This document shows positions 63,524 through 64,000 of a stretch of DNA of 64,000 bases, in pieces. Position 1 is the stretch's first letter, and each line of letters starts with the position of its first letter. This DNA is from SAR324 cluster bacterium (GTDB taxonomy: Bacteria > SAR324 > NAC60-12), in NCBI GenBank assembly GCA_015231825.1, contig JADGAV010000004.1, forward strand, positions 208,873 through 272,872. Reading direction: 5' to 3'. The translations under genes were made by a program, and so were the position numbers. The notes under the pieces are model-generated. The model saw only the letters and a program-made list of their open reading frames with translations. It was not told the origin of the DNA and did not search any database.

Positions 63524-64000
63524 TCATCGATACTTTTTCTTCTTTTCAACGACGACCCCGACAACCCTGTATTCCATGTCTGTTTTAAGTTCGATGTCCT
63601 CATATTTAGTATTCAAAGGATGCAGAATCCTGATTTTTCCGTATTTCTTCAATTGTTTGAATGTTGCTTCCCACTCTTCATTGCAAACCACCACATAATC
63701 ATTGTGCTCAGCTTTGAGATAAGGATTGATCACAATGATGTCTTCTTGATGAAACTCCGGTTCCATGCTGTCTCCCCGAACACGTAAGGCAAAGGTTCCT
63801 TTGGAATCGGTCTCCATAAGCTCCCAATCCTCCTGATGGGAATTGGCGCATTCTCTCCAGTGACCCGCCTGTGTCCATGCAAGAATGGGGATCTGTTGGA
63901 TCCTGTCTCTTTCTTCTGGTTCTCTCCGCACAGAAAGATAGCCCGTTTCTCTCAAGAATTCTTCGATTTCGATACGATAGGTCTCCAAAAATCCCATCAC
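63524..64000 (-). CDS. S24-family peptidase / LexA-CI-like repressor (5' end at window edge)
   Basis: At least 158 residues; the frame reaches the window edge with GTG/ATG codons there, so the start is unknown and an N-terminal DNA-binding domain may lie beyond. Self-cleavage site Ala-Gly is in AWTQAGHW, the catalytic Ser in RGDSMEPEF, and the catalytic Lys in ATFKQLKKYG, so the Ser-Lys protease is complete. Such proteins are phage or mobile-element repressors inactivated by RecA on DNA damage. It ends 17 nt before the attC site at 63448-63507, so it may be the open reading frame of another cassette. Confidence 0.85.
   Translation of the reverse strand: MMGFLETYRIEIEEFLRETGYLSVRREPEERDRIQQIPILAWTQAGHWRECANSHQEDWELMETDSKGTFALRVRGDSMEPEFHQEDIIVINPYLKAEHNDYVVVCNEEWEATFKQLKKYGKIRILHPLNTKYEDIELKTDMEYRVVGVVVEKKKKYR

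Noticed and set aside
1..64000. CRISPR arrays, rRNA and tRNA genes
   Set aside because: I read the gaps for regularly spaced repeats and for tRNA T-arm motifs and found none. I could not run a covariance search, so a diverged small RNA may be missed.

Overview
The window is about 45% GC, densely coded and Gram-negative in character: lipocalin-like secreted hydrolase with its ABC permease, HemX/CcsA-type cytochrome assembly protein, CheA/CheB/CheR, periplasmic binding proteins, and an HrcA-type CIRCE operator in front of clpB. The mix of many small-molecule ABC importers, promiscuous oxidoreductases, an enolase-superfamily dehydratase, amidohydrolase, creatininase and TTG starts looks like a metabolically versatile, probably aquatic proteobacterium-like organism (SAR324 or another deltaproteobacterial lineage is my best guess). 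No rRNA or tRNA was found, so the lineage cannot be fixed from this window.

Layout. 1-8.9 kb: end of an FtsX-type ABC permease plus AttH-like protein, a response-regulator remnant, an EamA transporter, a carboxymuconolactone-decarboxylase-like/3-hydroxyisobutyrate-dehydrogenase-like pair, STAS protein plus pantothenate kinase, and a haloacid-dehalogenase-type enzyme. 9-16.6 kb: rsgA, an acid-sugar-dehydratase-like enolase-superfamily enzyme, rhomboid protease, recQ, a methyltransferase. 16.7-22.2 kb: creatininase-family hydrolase and a binding protein divergent from an amino-acid-type ABC importer, followed by an HD-domain metalloprotein and an Fe(II)/2-oxoglutarate oxygenase; I read these as one uptake-and-oxidation locus for an unknown small compound. 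23-31 kb: amidohydrolase, a Rel/SpoT homologue whose synthetase domain looks dead, recJ, a ccsA/hemX-like gene, rsmI, and a membrane protein joining a superinfection-immunity-like domain, a SHOCT-like helix and a zinc ribbon. 31-36 kb: cheB, cheR, cheA. 36.6-40.3 kb: a small unknown gene, clpB with a perfect CIRCE element, ridA. 40.8-48.9 kb: PhoX-like phosphatase, nucleoside/guanine deaminase, a complete BMP-family nucleoside importer and an adenylate cyclase, which together could scavenge extracellular nucleotides. 49-57.5 kb: class V aminotransferase, a binding protein divergent from a large hybrid histidine kinase, cupin, methyltransferase, zinc alcohol dehydrogenase. 57.5-61.1 kb: a tightly overlapping minus-strand operon of a broken marR, a HisC-like aminotransferase, a ThDP-dependent decarboxylase/synthase and an unrecognised P-loop protein; with the alcohol dehydrogenase it resembles an Ehrlich-type route (amino acid to oxoacid to aldehyde to alcohol).

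The right end, 61.1-64 kb, is the most unusual part. On the minus strand it runs: S24/LexA-like repressor, an attC-like site, a toxin-antitoxin pair, a second attC-like site, a second toxin-antitoxin pair, a third and weaker attC-like site, an IS110-like transposase fragment, and the broken marR. The 60-bp site at 63448-63507 aligns base for base in layout with classical integron 59-base elements, and the first bases of the cassette that follows it are the exact complement of the 1L box of the next attC, which is the signature of a circularisable gene cassette. I read this as the edge of a chromosomal integron carrying addiction-module cassettes. The integrase itself is not in the window.

Several gaps hold short coding-like fragments without proper starts (response regulator, unknown fragments near 10.4 and 36.5 kb), so gene erosion seems to be ongoing.
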